A DNA stretch of 64,000 nucleotides from Candidatus Nitrosocosmicus oleophilus (lineage in GTDB: Archaea; Thermoproteota; Nitrososphaeria; Nitrososphaerales; Nitrososphaeraceae), in the NCBI RefSeq assembly GCF_000802205.1, contig NZ_CP012850.1, positions 3,002,587 through 3,066,586 on the forward strand, written 5' to 3'. This document shows, piece by piece, positions 55,591 through 63,521 of the stretch. Made by a program: the position numbers and the translations under genes. Numbering within the stretch: the first letter of the stretch is position 1; the number at the start of each line of letters is the position of its first letter. The notes beneath the pieces are model-generated. The model was not told the origin of the DNA, did not search any database, and was given only the letters and a program-made list of their open reading frames with translations.

Positions 55591-56499
55591 CTAAATATGT
55601 AACATCTTTTTATATTTATCATATCTGTCCACTATATCTTCAATAGTTATTCGCATTAATCCATCGATTCCAAACTCCTCTATCGCAAAAGTACCCATAA
55701 TACTTCCCATGAGAATTGATTCTTTAACCAGTGCTAAATCATTCGCTAAATGACCTTTAGACTTTGAGATTAAATACCCCATAAATCCACCAGCAAATGA
55801 ATCCCCAGCTCCTGTAGGATCAGTAACGCTTTCTAATGGGTATCCGGGTATTGGTATAACCTCGTCACCAATAAATAGTAATACACCATGTTCTCCCTTT
55901 TTAATAATTGCAAAATTTGGACCATAGGACAAAAGTTGTTTGCCGCATTTAACAAGATTAGAATTATTGCAAAGCAATCTTGCTTCTTGGTCATTTATTA
56001 CTACCCCATTTGTTTTTTCAATCATAGATATAACAGAGTCCTTCTTATTGTGAATCCAATATTCTATAGTATCGCAAATAATTAGTTCAGGACTATTAAA
56101 ACTATCAATTATTTGTATATTTTGTTCGGGATCGTTATTTGCAAGATAAATATATTTTGAGTTTTTGTATTCGGCTGGAACAATCGGTTCAAAATTTTCA
56201 ATTACATTCAGTTCAGTTATGTTTGTCGTCCTATGAGATAGGTCAAAATCAAATGTAGAATCATAAAAGAAAGTTTTCTTGTCATTGAATCGCTCTAAGC
56301 CCTTTATATCCAATTTGTTGCTCAGCTGAGTGTAATATTTATCTGGAAAATCATTACCAATCGCACCTATTAATGAGACAGGTACGAAAAAGGATGCAGC
56401 CATAGATGCATAAGTCGCAGCACCTCCCAAGATACGCTCTTTTGTCTCAAATGGAGTTCTTGTAGTGTCTAAAGCAATCGAACCAAAAACTGTAAGCAT
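55591..56499 (-). CDS. PfkB-family sugar or nucleoside kinase
   Basis: 302 aa from the ATG at 56499 (MLTVFGSIALDTT); a longer frame from 56544 is unlikely because it would overlap the promoter. PfkB signatures: GGAATYASMAASFF (sugar binding) and TDPTGAGDSFAGGFMGYL (catalytic Asp and anion hole). Substrate is not determined. Divergent from ubiX, with an AT box between them. Confidence 0.88.
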   Translation of the reverse strand: MLTVFGSIALDTTRTPFETKERILGGAATYASMAASFFVPVSLIGAIGNDFPDKYYTQLSNKLDIKGLERFNDKKTFFYDSTFDFDLSHRTTNITELNVIENFEPIVPAEYKNSKYIYLANNDPEQNIQIIDSFNSPELIICDTIEYWIHNKKDSVISMIEKTNGVVINDQEARLLCNNSNLVKCGKQLLSYGPNFAIIKKGEHGVLLFIGDEVIPIPGYPLESVTDPTGAGDSFAGGFMGYLISKSKGHLANDLALVKESILMGSIMGTFAIEEFGIDGLMRITIEDIVDRYDKYKKMLHI

Positions 56500-56516
56500 T
56501 AGGAAGAGTATTAGAG

Positions 56517-56530
56517 TATTAAATATAAAA
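56517..56530. promoter_or_regulatory. AT box shared by divergent pfkB and ubiX genes
   Basis: The single box tattaaatataaaa lies about 25 bp from the pfkB-type ATG (56499) on one strand and about 33 bp from the ubiX ATG (56557) on the other. There is room for only one such box in the 57-bp spacer, so both promoters may use it. Confidence 0.45.
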
Positions 56531-56556
56531 CATTGGAAACACAATAAATAAAGAAC

Positions 56557-57126
56557 ATGGGAGAAAATCCAAGGATAGTTGTTGGGATTACAGGAAGTTC
56601 AGGTGTAATATATGGCATTATGCTTTTGAGGGCACTACAGAAATTTGATATTGAGACCCACCTAGTACTTAGCAAGTGGGCAGAAAAGAATATAGAGATT
56701 GAAACAGAGGAAAATGTCAACGAGATTAAAAGGATCTCAAATTTTGTCTATGATGAAAATGATATGGCTGCACCCATATCAAGTGGATCATTTAGAACCG
56801 ACGGGATGGCGATTATTCCTTGTAGTATGAAAACCCTTTCTAGCATTGCCAATGGTTACGACGATAACCTTATTTCTCGAGCAGCGTCAGTTACTATCAA
56901 GGAAAATCGGAGGCTTGTCCTAGTCCCAAGGGAGACCCCACTTTCAAAAATCCACATATCGAATATGTTAAAGTTGGCAGAGATTGGAGTGGTGATATTA
57001 CCAGCAATGCCAGGATTTTACCATAAACCAAAATCAATTGACGACCTAATTTCACATATCATTGGAAAAACACTTGATCAATTTGGAATAAACAACGAGA
57101 TGTTCAATAGATGGGGTAAGAAATAG
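56557..57126 (+). CDS. ubiX: UbiX-type flavin prenyltransferase
   Basis: Makes prenylated FMN, the cofactor of UbiD-family decarboxylases. 189 aa; VVGITGSSGVIYGIMLLRAL, GSFRTDGMAIIPCSMKTLSS, RLVLVPRETPLSKIH and LPAMPGFYHKPKSIDDLI are diagnostic. ATG start, leaderless promoter shared with the PfkB-type gene. Confidence 0.95.
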   Translation: MGENPRIVVGITGSSGVIYGIMLLRALQKFDIETHLVLSKWAEKNIEIETEENVNEIKRISNFVYDENDMAAPISSGSFRTDGMAIIPCSMKTLSSIANGYDDNLISRAASVTIKENRRLVLVPRETPLSKIHISNMLKLAEIGVVILPAMPGFYHKPKSIDDLISHIIGKTLDQFGINNEMFNRWGKK

Positions 57127-57262
57127 AACTTGACGATCATAACATCTGTTAAAAAGATGGATCGTCCTGAAATAATATCAATTAACAAGAGTATTAACCC
57201 GATATTAGTGAGCTGAAGAAAATCCTGGTGGTTAGCCCAATATTTTCATGGTAAATAGCTAT

Positions 57263-57841
57263 TTATTTAATTTTTTCCCATAGATCCATTTTTGCTAATT
57301 TTTTCCTTCTGTTATGTTCCTCAAGCATATGATACACTGATTTGTGGGAGCTTCCTTTACAGATCATTAAAATTGCGTTTAATGCTAGAGACGTTTCGTC
57401 ATAAGTCCCAATGAATCCGACAAAGTGTCCGTAGATTGATATATCAGCACCAGAGAAGTCCTCCAGGTTCTTTCTAAATTTACCACTCTGTCCAATAAGT
57501 CTTGATTTGATCCTATCTAAAGAATTCATTGATTTCCCTGAATACTCCCGTAGATCTACAAGTTGCAATAAAGATTCATCGGATAGCAACCTATAGGCCC
57601 GTTCAGGGGAGAAGCCTTTTGAAATGGCCATTATTATTTCGGATGCTTTGAATATTCCACTATTTGTTATGGATGCTTCATTTTTTAGTCGGATCGTTAC
57701 ATCCCCAGTATCTCCGTCTACATCCAGGGTAATATTGCATTTTGATTCTATTTCAGATTTGACAGATCCTTTTTTCCCAACTATAACCCCTATACGATCT
57801 TTGGATACTTTGATTACCTTAAAAATATTTTCAAAAGCCAC
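57263..57841 (-). CDS. KH-domain protein of the Pno1/Dim2 family
   Basis: A 192-aa protein with two KH-type domains: the first at about 10-70 (VSKDRIGVIVGKKGSVKSEI), the second at about 105-170 (SRLIGQSGKFRKNLEDFSG). Archaeal Dim2/Pno1 binds the 3' end of pre-16S rRNA. It lies close to rps17e, supporting a ribosome-assembly role (inferred). Confidence 0.9.
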   Translation of the reverse strand: MAFENIFKVIKVSKDRIGVIVGKKGSVKSEIESKCNITLDVDGDTGDVTIRLKNEASITNSGIFKASEIIMAISKGFSPERAYRLLSDESLLQLVDLREYSGKSMNSLDRIKSRLIGQSGKFRKNLEDFSGADISIYGHFVGFIGTYDETSLALNAILMICKGSSHKSVYHMLEEHNRRKKLAKMDLWEKIK

Positions 57842-57891
57842 TATATGATAGTGAACACCAAGCTATAATATATTTTAAAAAAGAGTTACAG

Positions 57892-58146
57892 TCATCCGCC
57901 ATGTACAACTGATAGAATAGTAACAGTATCTCCGGACGAAATTTTGGCTCCTCTTCCACCCATTACAGAGGACTCGACGCCATTAATCGCGATCATTATT
58001 TCGTCCTCTTTTATCTTATTTTCCAAATCATATTCTCTCTCCAACAATGTAAGTAATTCATTTACGCTTGAATTGGTTACATTGATATTTACTGTTGAAA
58101 ATCCAGCTGCCTTCCTTATACCACCAACCAAATCAACAGTTATCAA
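57892..58146 (-). CDS. MoaD/ThiS-like small modifier protein
   Basis: 84-aa beta-grasp protein ending VVHGG. The C-terminal Gly-Gly is required for adenylation and transfer, so it could be a sulfur carrier (MoaD/ThiS) or a SAMP-type protein modifier. It starts two bases after the rps17e stop, so it is probably in the same transcript. No E1 gene is adjacent. Confidence 0.85.
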   Translation of the reverse strand: MITVDLVGGIRKAAGFSTVNINVTNSSVNELLTLLEREYDLENKIKEDEIMIAINGVESSVMGGRGAKISSGDTVTILSVVHGG

Positions 58147-58148
58147 TC

Positions 58149-58388
58149 TTATTCTGCAGTTTCTTCACGAGATTCAGTATTTTCTTCAGAATATGAGAGT
58201 GAGGCATTCTGTTGAGCTAGGTTTCTATTTACATTCTTGGTAATGTAACCTGCTATTTTGTTTCGTAATTCCTTTGAACGAACAATGGCAAAATTCTTAA
58301 TGGTTTCTTTATTTTCGTTAAAATCACTAGTAAATTTATCAGGATAACGTTCCAACAATTCGTTGGCCATTTTTTTGACTCTATCCAC
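58149..58388 (-). CDS. rps17e: Ribosomal protein eS17
   Basis: 79 aa. ELLERYPDKFTSDFNENK and SKELRNKIAGYITKNV match the eS17 core, though the N-terminal basic motif (R-x-R-T-K) is reduced to MDRVKK. A Glu-rich tail (YSEENTESREETAE) follows. It is first in a rps17e-MoaD-like pair. Confidence 0.88.
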   Translation of the reverse strand: MDRVKKMANELLERYPDKFTSDFNENKETIKNFAIVRSKELRNKIAGYITKNVNRNLAQQNASLSYSEENTESREETAE

Positions 58389-58470
58389 ATGATTAGAAAA
58401 AAAACAAGGGTATTTTATCTTTTATCTTAATTAGATTAGACTAAAGACGAATTCACTATAGGTAGACATG

Positions 58471-59244
58471 TTAGTTTAAAAATCGTGTAGAATTGTCATA
58501 AAGAATTTCAGACATTTCCTCAAAGGACTTTTTTAACAAAACAGAAGCAAAATAAACTATGCTTATTACCATAGATGGAGAAGTAAGTGCACCATCAAAG
58601 CAATTCCTGTATTTGACCGGCCCATCAGTCTCTACCAAGATCAGGTTAATATCAGATTCTTTTAACAAGGCATGTTTGTCATTTGAGTACAGTAGATATG
58701 GACCGAAAGAAACGAAATATCCCTTATCATTTATTCTTTTTAGATTGCTTTTGTTCCCATCATACCAATGGAATATTGCATTCCTAATTTTATATGAAGG
58801 CAATATCTCCAGAATTTCATTTACAGATTTTCGAGAATGAAGAGACACCGGCTTTTCATTCTTTTCTGCTAGGTATAGCATTTCTTCGAAAACAATTTTT
58901 TGTCTTTCGAGTGTATTGTCTGGATCCAAATTGGTATATGTTGGATCAATTCCAATTTCACCTATTCCAGTAATAAATTCAAGTTTAGATTGTAAAAGAC
59001 TCTCAAACAATTGCAGATTAACAGAACCCGCTGCAAACTGTGGGTGTATACCCACAAAAACTCTAAACAGATCGGAATCCTTAAAAAATTTTTCCTTTAG
59101 TGATAACGCCTCTACAGAGGAATTGAAATCTTCTGACATGCAAATCGATTGAACATTAGCCTGACGCATGTAATCGAATATCATCTTATGGTATTTGTTA
59201 TAATTCTTATCTGATAAATGAATGTGCGAATCAACGTAATACAA
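58471..59244 (-). CDS. TatD-family metal-dependent hydrolase
   Basis: 257 aa TIM-barrel hydrolase, probably a nuclease. HxH motif YVDSHIHLSD, Glu in GIGEIGIDPTYT, His in SLHSRKS, His in FHWYDGN and Asp in VETDGPV give the TatD metal site. Substrate uncertain (DNA or D-amino acid esters proposed for the family). Isolated, minus strand. Confidence 0.88.
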   Translation of the reverse strand: MYYVDSHIHLSDKNYNKYHKMIFDYMRQANVQSICMSEDFNSSVEALSLKEKFFKDSDLFRVFVGIHPQFAAGSVNLQLFESLLQSKLEFITGIGEIGIDPTYTNLDPDNTLERQKIVFEEMLYLAEKNEKPVSLHSRKSVNEILEILPSYKIRNAIFHWYDGNKSNLKRINDKGYFVSFGPYLLYSNDKHALLKESDINLILVETDGPVKYRNCFDGALTSPSMVISIVYFASVLLKKSFEEMSEILYDNSTRFLN

Positions 59245-59515
59245 TTACTTGTTAATCTTTAGATGCAACTAATTAATTATTAGTCTTCGCTTGCGATATA
59301 ATAAGCGAGCGATCAATATATCTACTAGTTATCTCAACATCAACAATGTATAACTTAAAGATCTCGATCAAGATAATTGCATTCTGGGTAAAGTCTGGAA
59401 ATAATAATATGACCTAATGATAAAGGACTCATATTTAGTAGTAAGAATGAACTCTTTAATTGAATCAATTTTACATAGGAGTTTAATAAACGAGGTAACA
59501 ACACTAGTAGAATAA

Positions 59516-59743
59516 ATGGCAATAAATTCTGAATCCGAAATAGCCCTCGCGTCTGTTCACAGAATCATAAAAAAATACGGTGCCGAAAGGGTAAGTGACA
59601 GTGCAGCAGATGAATTGAGAAGAATATTAGAAGCCTTAGGCGAAAATATTGCTAAGCAGGCCGTGCAGTTGGCCAGTCATGCTCACCGGAAAACAATCAA
59701 ATCTGAAGATATAACCCTTGCATCTAAAAATTTTATCAAATAA
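59516..59743 (+). CDS. Archaeal histone
   Basis: A 75-aa single histone fold: LASVHRIIKKYGAERVSDS, then AADELRRILEALGENIAKQAV and KTIKSEDITLASKNF. Dimers wrap DNA. A Lys-rich loop in HAHRKTIKSED matches the DNA-binding loop. The tail is very short. ATG start; tRNA-Cys is downstream on the same strand, separately transcribed. Confidence 0.95.
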   Translation: MAINSESEIALASVHRIIKKYGAERVSDSAADELRRILEALGENIAKQAVQLASHAHRKTIKSEDITLASKNFIK

Positions 59744-59867
59744 TTACATAGAGTCAAGAACGGATTCATTTTTGACGGTATTGTATTGCCCTATTTATGA
59801 TCTTGTAAAGATATGAAACCATTACCAAAGAAATATAAGTTTTCAATTAATGATAAAATAAACAGCT

Positions 59868-59955
59868 GGTGGGGTGGCAGAGCGGCCATGCGTTCGCCTG
59901 CAGACTCAAAGATACAGATAGCGAATATATAAGGGTTCGAATCCCTTCCCCACCT
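59868..59955 (+). tRNA. tRNA-Cys (anticodon GCA) with intron
   Basis: Acceptor GGTGGGG/CCCCACC, discriminator T. Anticodon stem TTCGC/GCGAA with loop CTGCAG, then about 16 intron bases (actcaaagatacagat) at site 37/38, then A; anticodon GCA. T arm AAGGG-TTCGAAT-CCCTT. The 88-base gene leaves a 72-base mature tRNA. CCA not encoded. Confidence 0.92.
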
Positions 59956-59965
59956 CTTAAGAATA

Positions 59966-60565
59966 CTATTTCAGGCACATTTTGATGATTGATGGATTTT
60001 TAGTACGTATTATTTTGTTGATATCCTTTAGCAAAAATTCTAAATTTATATCATAAAAATATCTAGGATAGTCTTTGAATTTTTCCAAAGAGCGATTGAG
60101 GATGGAGAAAAAAATGGCATTTTCTCCTTTTTGGAAGTGCACATATGCCGCATCCACTAAAATTAATCCATTTAAGAGATTTCTTGTTTCTCCCTTTGAA
60201 TCTTTCCAAACACCCTCTAGAACTTCATGAGACTTCCAATATCTTTCCATGTTAAATAAAAATATTGATGACATCACTGCGTCATCTCTGGATCTAAAGC
60301 CGGTTACTTCATTCAATTCTTCTAGTCGGATCAAGGATCCTAACATGTCAATGGGTCCAAAAAATTCAAGATCATTGGGGCTTAATGAGTTATCGTCCTG
60401 TGTACTAACGTCTATCTCAATAAAATAACTTGAAATCCGGATGTCCCTGACTACTGCATTGCGATAGTTTTGTAGTAGCACCCGCAGTGAATGTAAAACA
60501 CTTTTTGAGTTGGCGGGCAAATAATTATTTTTGTTACCTAGATAAACAAGATATCTTTTATTCAT
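59966..60565 (-). CDS. DUF309-domain protein
   Basis: 199 aa. The DUF309 core (about residues 105-165) has MERYWKSHEVLEGVWKDS and NGLILVDAAYVHFQKGE with the HE/W residues. The N-terminal 95 residues are unassigned. Function unknown in all members. Convergent with tRNA-Cys. Confidence 0.8.
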   Translation of the reverse strand: MNKRYLVYLGNKNNYLPANSKSVLHSLRVLLQNYRNAVVRDIRISSYFIEIDVSTQDDNSLSPNDLEFFGPIDMLGSLIRLEELNEVTGFRSRDDAVMSSIFLFNMERYWKSHEVLEGVWKDSKGETRNLLNGLILVDAAYVHFQKGENAIFFSILNRSLEKFKDYPRYFYDINLEFLLKDINKIIRTKNPSIIKMCLK

Positions 60566-60649
60566 GTAGCTAGTTCGTTATTAACCGATTATGGTAAATG
60601 AGCCTTCTGATTTCTGTGGCAGAAGTCGTTAGAGCAGGATAATCTGTTA

Positions 60650-60817
60650 TTAATAAACCGATTCAGACGAAGGTCTTAATCCCCTTTTCTTTGACATGAA
60701 ACCACAATTTCCACATTTATAAACTCTTTTTCTTTTATAGGTGTAAATAACATCTATTTCTTCTATCCAATCATGTGCAGTTTTTAACATACAGTTTGTG
60801 CAAAATCTTTTTTCCAA
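60650..60817 (-). CDS. 55-aa zinc-ribbon protein
   Basis: Starts TTG and encodes MEKRFCTNCMLKTAHDWIEE ... ending in VYKCGNCGFMSKKRG and ESVY. Two CxxC pairs (Cys6/9 and Cys35/38) form a zinc ribbon with a basic strand between. An in-frame stop three codons upstream bounds the start. It sits 60 bp after sucD on the same strand. Function unknown, probably nucleic acid-binding. Confidence 0.6.
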   Translation of the reverse strand: MEKRFCTNCMLKTAHDWIEEIDVIYTYKRKRVYKCGNCGFMSKKRGLRPSSESVY

Positions 60818-60877
60818 ATGGATTTACAAGTACGTAAGGCGTTGAACAAATAAAAATAGATTTAGTCGACTATTATA

Positions 60878-61795
60878 TTACCTTCTTAATTTTGTCCTTA
60901 ACAACAACGGAACTTCCCTTGGGCTTTTTGCAACTGGAACGTTTGCCTTATCATAGTTATTTATTTTTGATTCGGCAGATCCGTAGTTTCCGTAAACTAT
61001 AGCTCCAGCATGACCCATTCGTTTTTCTTTGGGGGCAGATCTTCCTGCTATGTAAGCAACAACAGGTTTTGAGAAATTAGTCTTTATGATATAGTCGGCG
61101 AGTTGTTCTTCTGCGTCACCACCTATTTCACCAACCACAACCACAGAATCAACATCTTCTCTGTTTCTAATTAACCCAAAAGAATCAATAAGATTAGTTC
61201 CATTGATTGGATCACCCCCTATTCCCAATCCTAAACGTTGTCCAAAACCAGAGTTGGATAGATGGAATGAAACTTCATACATTAAGGTCCCGCTTCTTGA
61301 AAATACAACTGTGTTCCCCTTAGTAAAAGGTTGAGCGGGCATGATTCCAACTTTCATTATATCCGGGATAATCACTCCCGGAGTATTTGGTCCAATCATT
61401 CTCGCTCCTTTTTTCTGAGCATACTCGAAGACTTTTATTGAATCAATTATTGGCACATGTTCTGGTATTGCTACTATTAGTTTAATTCCATTATCAAGAG
61501 CTTCTTTAGCTGCTTTATAAAAGAATGGAGCGGGTACGAATATCCCAGATATGACTGATCCTGATGCTTTTACTGCTTCCTCTACTGTATTGAAAACAGG
61601 AACATCCTCAAATTTGGAACCTCCTTTACCAGGTGTGACCCCTGCGGCTATATTAGTTCCATAAGATCGCATTAATCTTGTGTGTGTTGATCCAAAGCTG
61701 CCCGTAATTCCTTGAATGATTACAGGTTTCTTTTCATAATCAGCATCAGATTCATTCCCGGATAAAATTCTAAAGATGTCAAATTGTGTGGTCAA
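60878..61795 (-). CDS. sucD: Succinyl-CoA synthetase (ADP/GDP-forming), alpha subunit
   Basis: 305 aa; reversible succinate + CoA + NTP to succinyl-CoA. CoA site QGITGSFGSTHTRLM; phospho-His262 in EKRMGHAGAIVYG; GPNTPGVIIP. It follows sucC by 13 bp, TTG start. In the HP/HB cycle and the linked TCA route it feeds succinyl-CoA and KorAB. Some family members use other acids, so the substrate is inferred. Confidence 0.94.
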   Translation of the reverse strand: MTTQFDIFRILSGNESDADYEKKPVIIQGITGSFGSTHTRLMRSYGTNIAAGVTPGKGGSKFEDVPVFNTVEEAVKASGSVISGIFVPAPFFYKAAKEALDNGIKLIVAIPEHVPIIDSIKVFEYAQKKGARMIGPNTPGVIIPDIMKVGIMPAQPFTKGNTVVFSRSGTLMYEVSFHLSNSGFGQRLGLGIGGDPINGTNLIDSFGLIRNREDVDSVVVVGEIGGDAEEQLADYIIKTNFSKPVVAYIAGRSAPKEKRMGHAGAIVYGNYGSAESKINNYDKANVPVAKSPREVPLLLRTKLRR

Positions 61796-61808
61796 ATTGT
61801 CTCACTGT

Positions 61809-62918
61809 TTAGTTGTTATTTATCTTTAGGACCACAGCATTTATTGCTTCCTCTACTGTGTCAAATAAGCGTGCTTTGCTTCCGTTGAGCAATTCCCTTG
61901 CCTTTTCGGATTGAGCTCCAGAGATTCTAGCGTAAACAGGTACTGTCAATATATTGTTCTTATATGCCTCCAGAATACCCTGTGCCACAAGATCTGTTCT
62001 CACAATTCCTCCATATAGATTCACAAGGATTACTTTTACTTTCGGAAGTCTACTTATGACTTTAAGAGCTTCATAAATGGTTTCGCTCGTAGCTCTTCCC
62101 CCAAAGTCAAGGAAAGCCCCTGCTTTTCCATTTGCATCCGTAACCATATCTAGAGTTGACATGACTAAACCTGCGCCATTGCCTATGATTGCGATGTCTC
62201 CTTCCAATTCAACAAAAGAAAATCCATTTTCAGCAGCTTGCTTTTCCAAATCGCTAAGATACAGATACTTTTTTAAATCCTCGTGTCTAAAGAGAGAGTT
62301 ATCATCAATTATCACTTTAGCGTCCAAGGCAAGTAAGGAGTCATCAGAAATGATAGCCAGAGGATTTATCTCTGCTAGTTCGGCCTCCTTCTCTACAACT
62401 ACTCCAAAGAGATTTAGTAATAAGTTGACAAAACTTTCTTTGGATTTATCGGGGATATTCAAACTAGATGCGATAGTACTCGCCAACTCACTTGAAACGC
62501 CTTCAATAGAAATATCTTGAATTATTTTATTGTCAGTTTGTTCAATATCAATCCCCCCTTCTGATGAAGCAATTATCGAGAAACAACGTTTGCTCCGATT
62601 TAAAAAGATAGACAAATAGATTTCTTTCACAATGTCAACCATTTTCTCTAAGAGGATACCCCTTGGCAATTCGCCCTTTACTTCTTTCACTAATAATTCA
62701 CCAAACTTAGTTTCTAACTCAGAGGAATCTTTGCATTTTTGAATCGCTCCTGCTTTGCCTCGACCCCCAACTGTTAGTTGAGATTTCAAGACAAACGGAA
62801 AACCTAGTTTCTGAGCTCCAATTCGGGCATCTTCCACATTTTCAGCCAGAATAGACTCTGGTGTTTTGATACCAAATTGATTAAATAGCTCTTTTCCTTG
62901 ATATTCGAGAAGTCGCAT
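61809..62918 (-). CDS. sucC: Succinyl-CoA synthetase, beta subunit
   Basis: 369 aa. ATP-grasp domain at about 1-235 (LLEYQGKELFNQFGIKTPES, FVLKSQLTVGGRGKAGAIQK) and a CoA-ligase domain (GNGAGLVMSTLDMVTDANGK, GGRATSETIYEALKV, NLYGGIVRTD). First of the sucCD pair. No signal or extra domain. Confidence 0.95.
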   Translation of the reverse strand: MRLLEYQGKELFNQFGIKTPESILAENVEDARIGAQKLGFPFVLKSQLTVGGRGKAGAIQKCKDSSELETKFGELLVKEVKGELPRGILLEKMVDIVKEIYLSIFLNRSKRCFSIIASSEGGIDIEQTDNKIIQDISIEGVSSELASTIASSLNIPDKSKESFVNLLLNLFGVVVEKEAELAEINPLAIISDDSLLALDAKVIIDDNSLFRHEDLKKYLYLSDLEKQAAENGFSFVELEGDIAIIGNGAGLVMSTLDMVTDANGKAGAFLDFGGRATSETIYEALKVISRLPKVKVILVNLYGGIVRTDLVAQGILEAYKNNILTVPVYARISGAQSEKARELLNGSKARLFDTVEEAINAVVLKINNN

Positions 62919-62960
62919 CTTTGTAAAGGTTTGAAAATACTCTTTATAAACAATCCTTTT

Positions 62961-63479
62961 TTAGATTTGTTTAAGGATTGCTGAATTATTTCCTAAATTC
63001 TTCAAGTCCTCGCTCATATTGAGCGAGTTTGATGTAATATTCTTAACGTTTAACAGATAAACAGAGTAATCTTTCAGATTATTCATTAATTCAACGTATC
63101 TTGGCATTAAAGTTTGATTTGGTTGTCCATTTAACAAGGTCTGCATTAATTCATTATTTTGATTGATCGAGACACTAATGACGTCATTAATGTACGTCCT
63201 ATTGACAGTGTTTGCTTTAGCATCATCAATCTGATTTTGAACCTCGTTTTGTAATAGTGAAAATTGACTGTTGACTGAAGTTAATGTATCATTTGGATCC
63301 AAGAATGAAATGGTCATGTTACTCACTCCATTATTTTGTACATTTTCTGATGGCAGAAACCATACAATAAAGCTAGCGCCTATAATACCTATAACTAGAA
63401 TACTGGTTAAGATGATTCCTTTTTTATTAATTCTCTTACTATTATGAGTATTATCATTTTCCTTCTTGTCAGTAGTCAT
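62961..63479 (-). CDS. Membrane-anchored hypothetical protein
   Basis: 172 aa. A polar, basic N-terminus precedes one membrane helix (about residues 22-42, GIILTSILVIGIIGASFIVW). The outer part is Asn-rich with several N-x-S/T sites and coiled-coil-like helices (SLLQNEVQNQIDDAKAN). No domain. It lies between sucC and the IS. Confidence 0.5.
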   Translation of the reverse strand: MTTDKKENDNTHNSKRINKKGIILTSILVIGIIGASFIVWFLPSENVQNNGVSNMTISFLDPNDTLTSVNSQFSLLQNEVQNQIDDAKANTVNRTYINDVISVSINQNNELMQTLLNGQPNQTLMPRYVELMNNLKDYSVYLLNVKNITSNSLNMSEDLKNLGNNSAILKQI

Positions 63480-63521
63480 TGATTTTTTTTTGATTATACT
63501 ATAATTATTACTTTATGTTTG

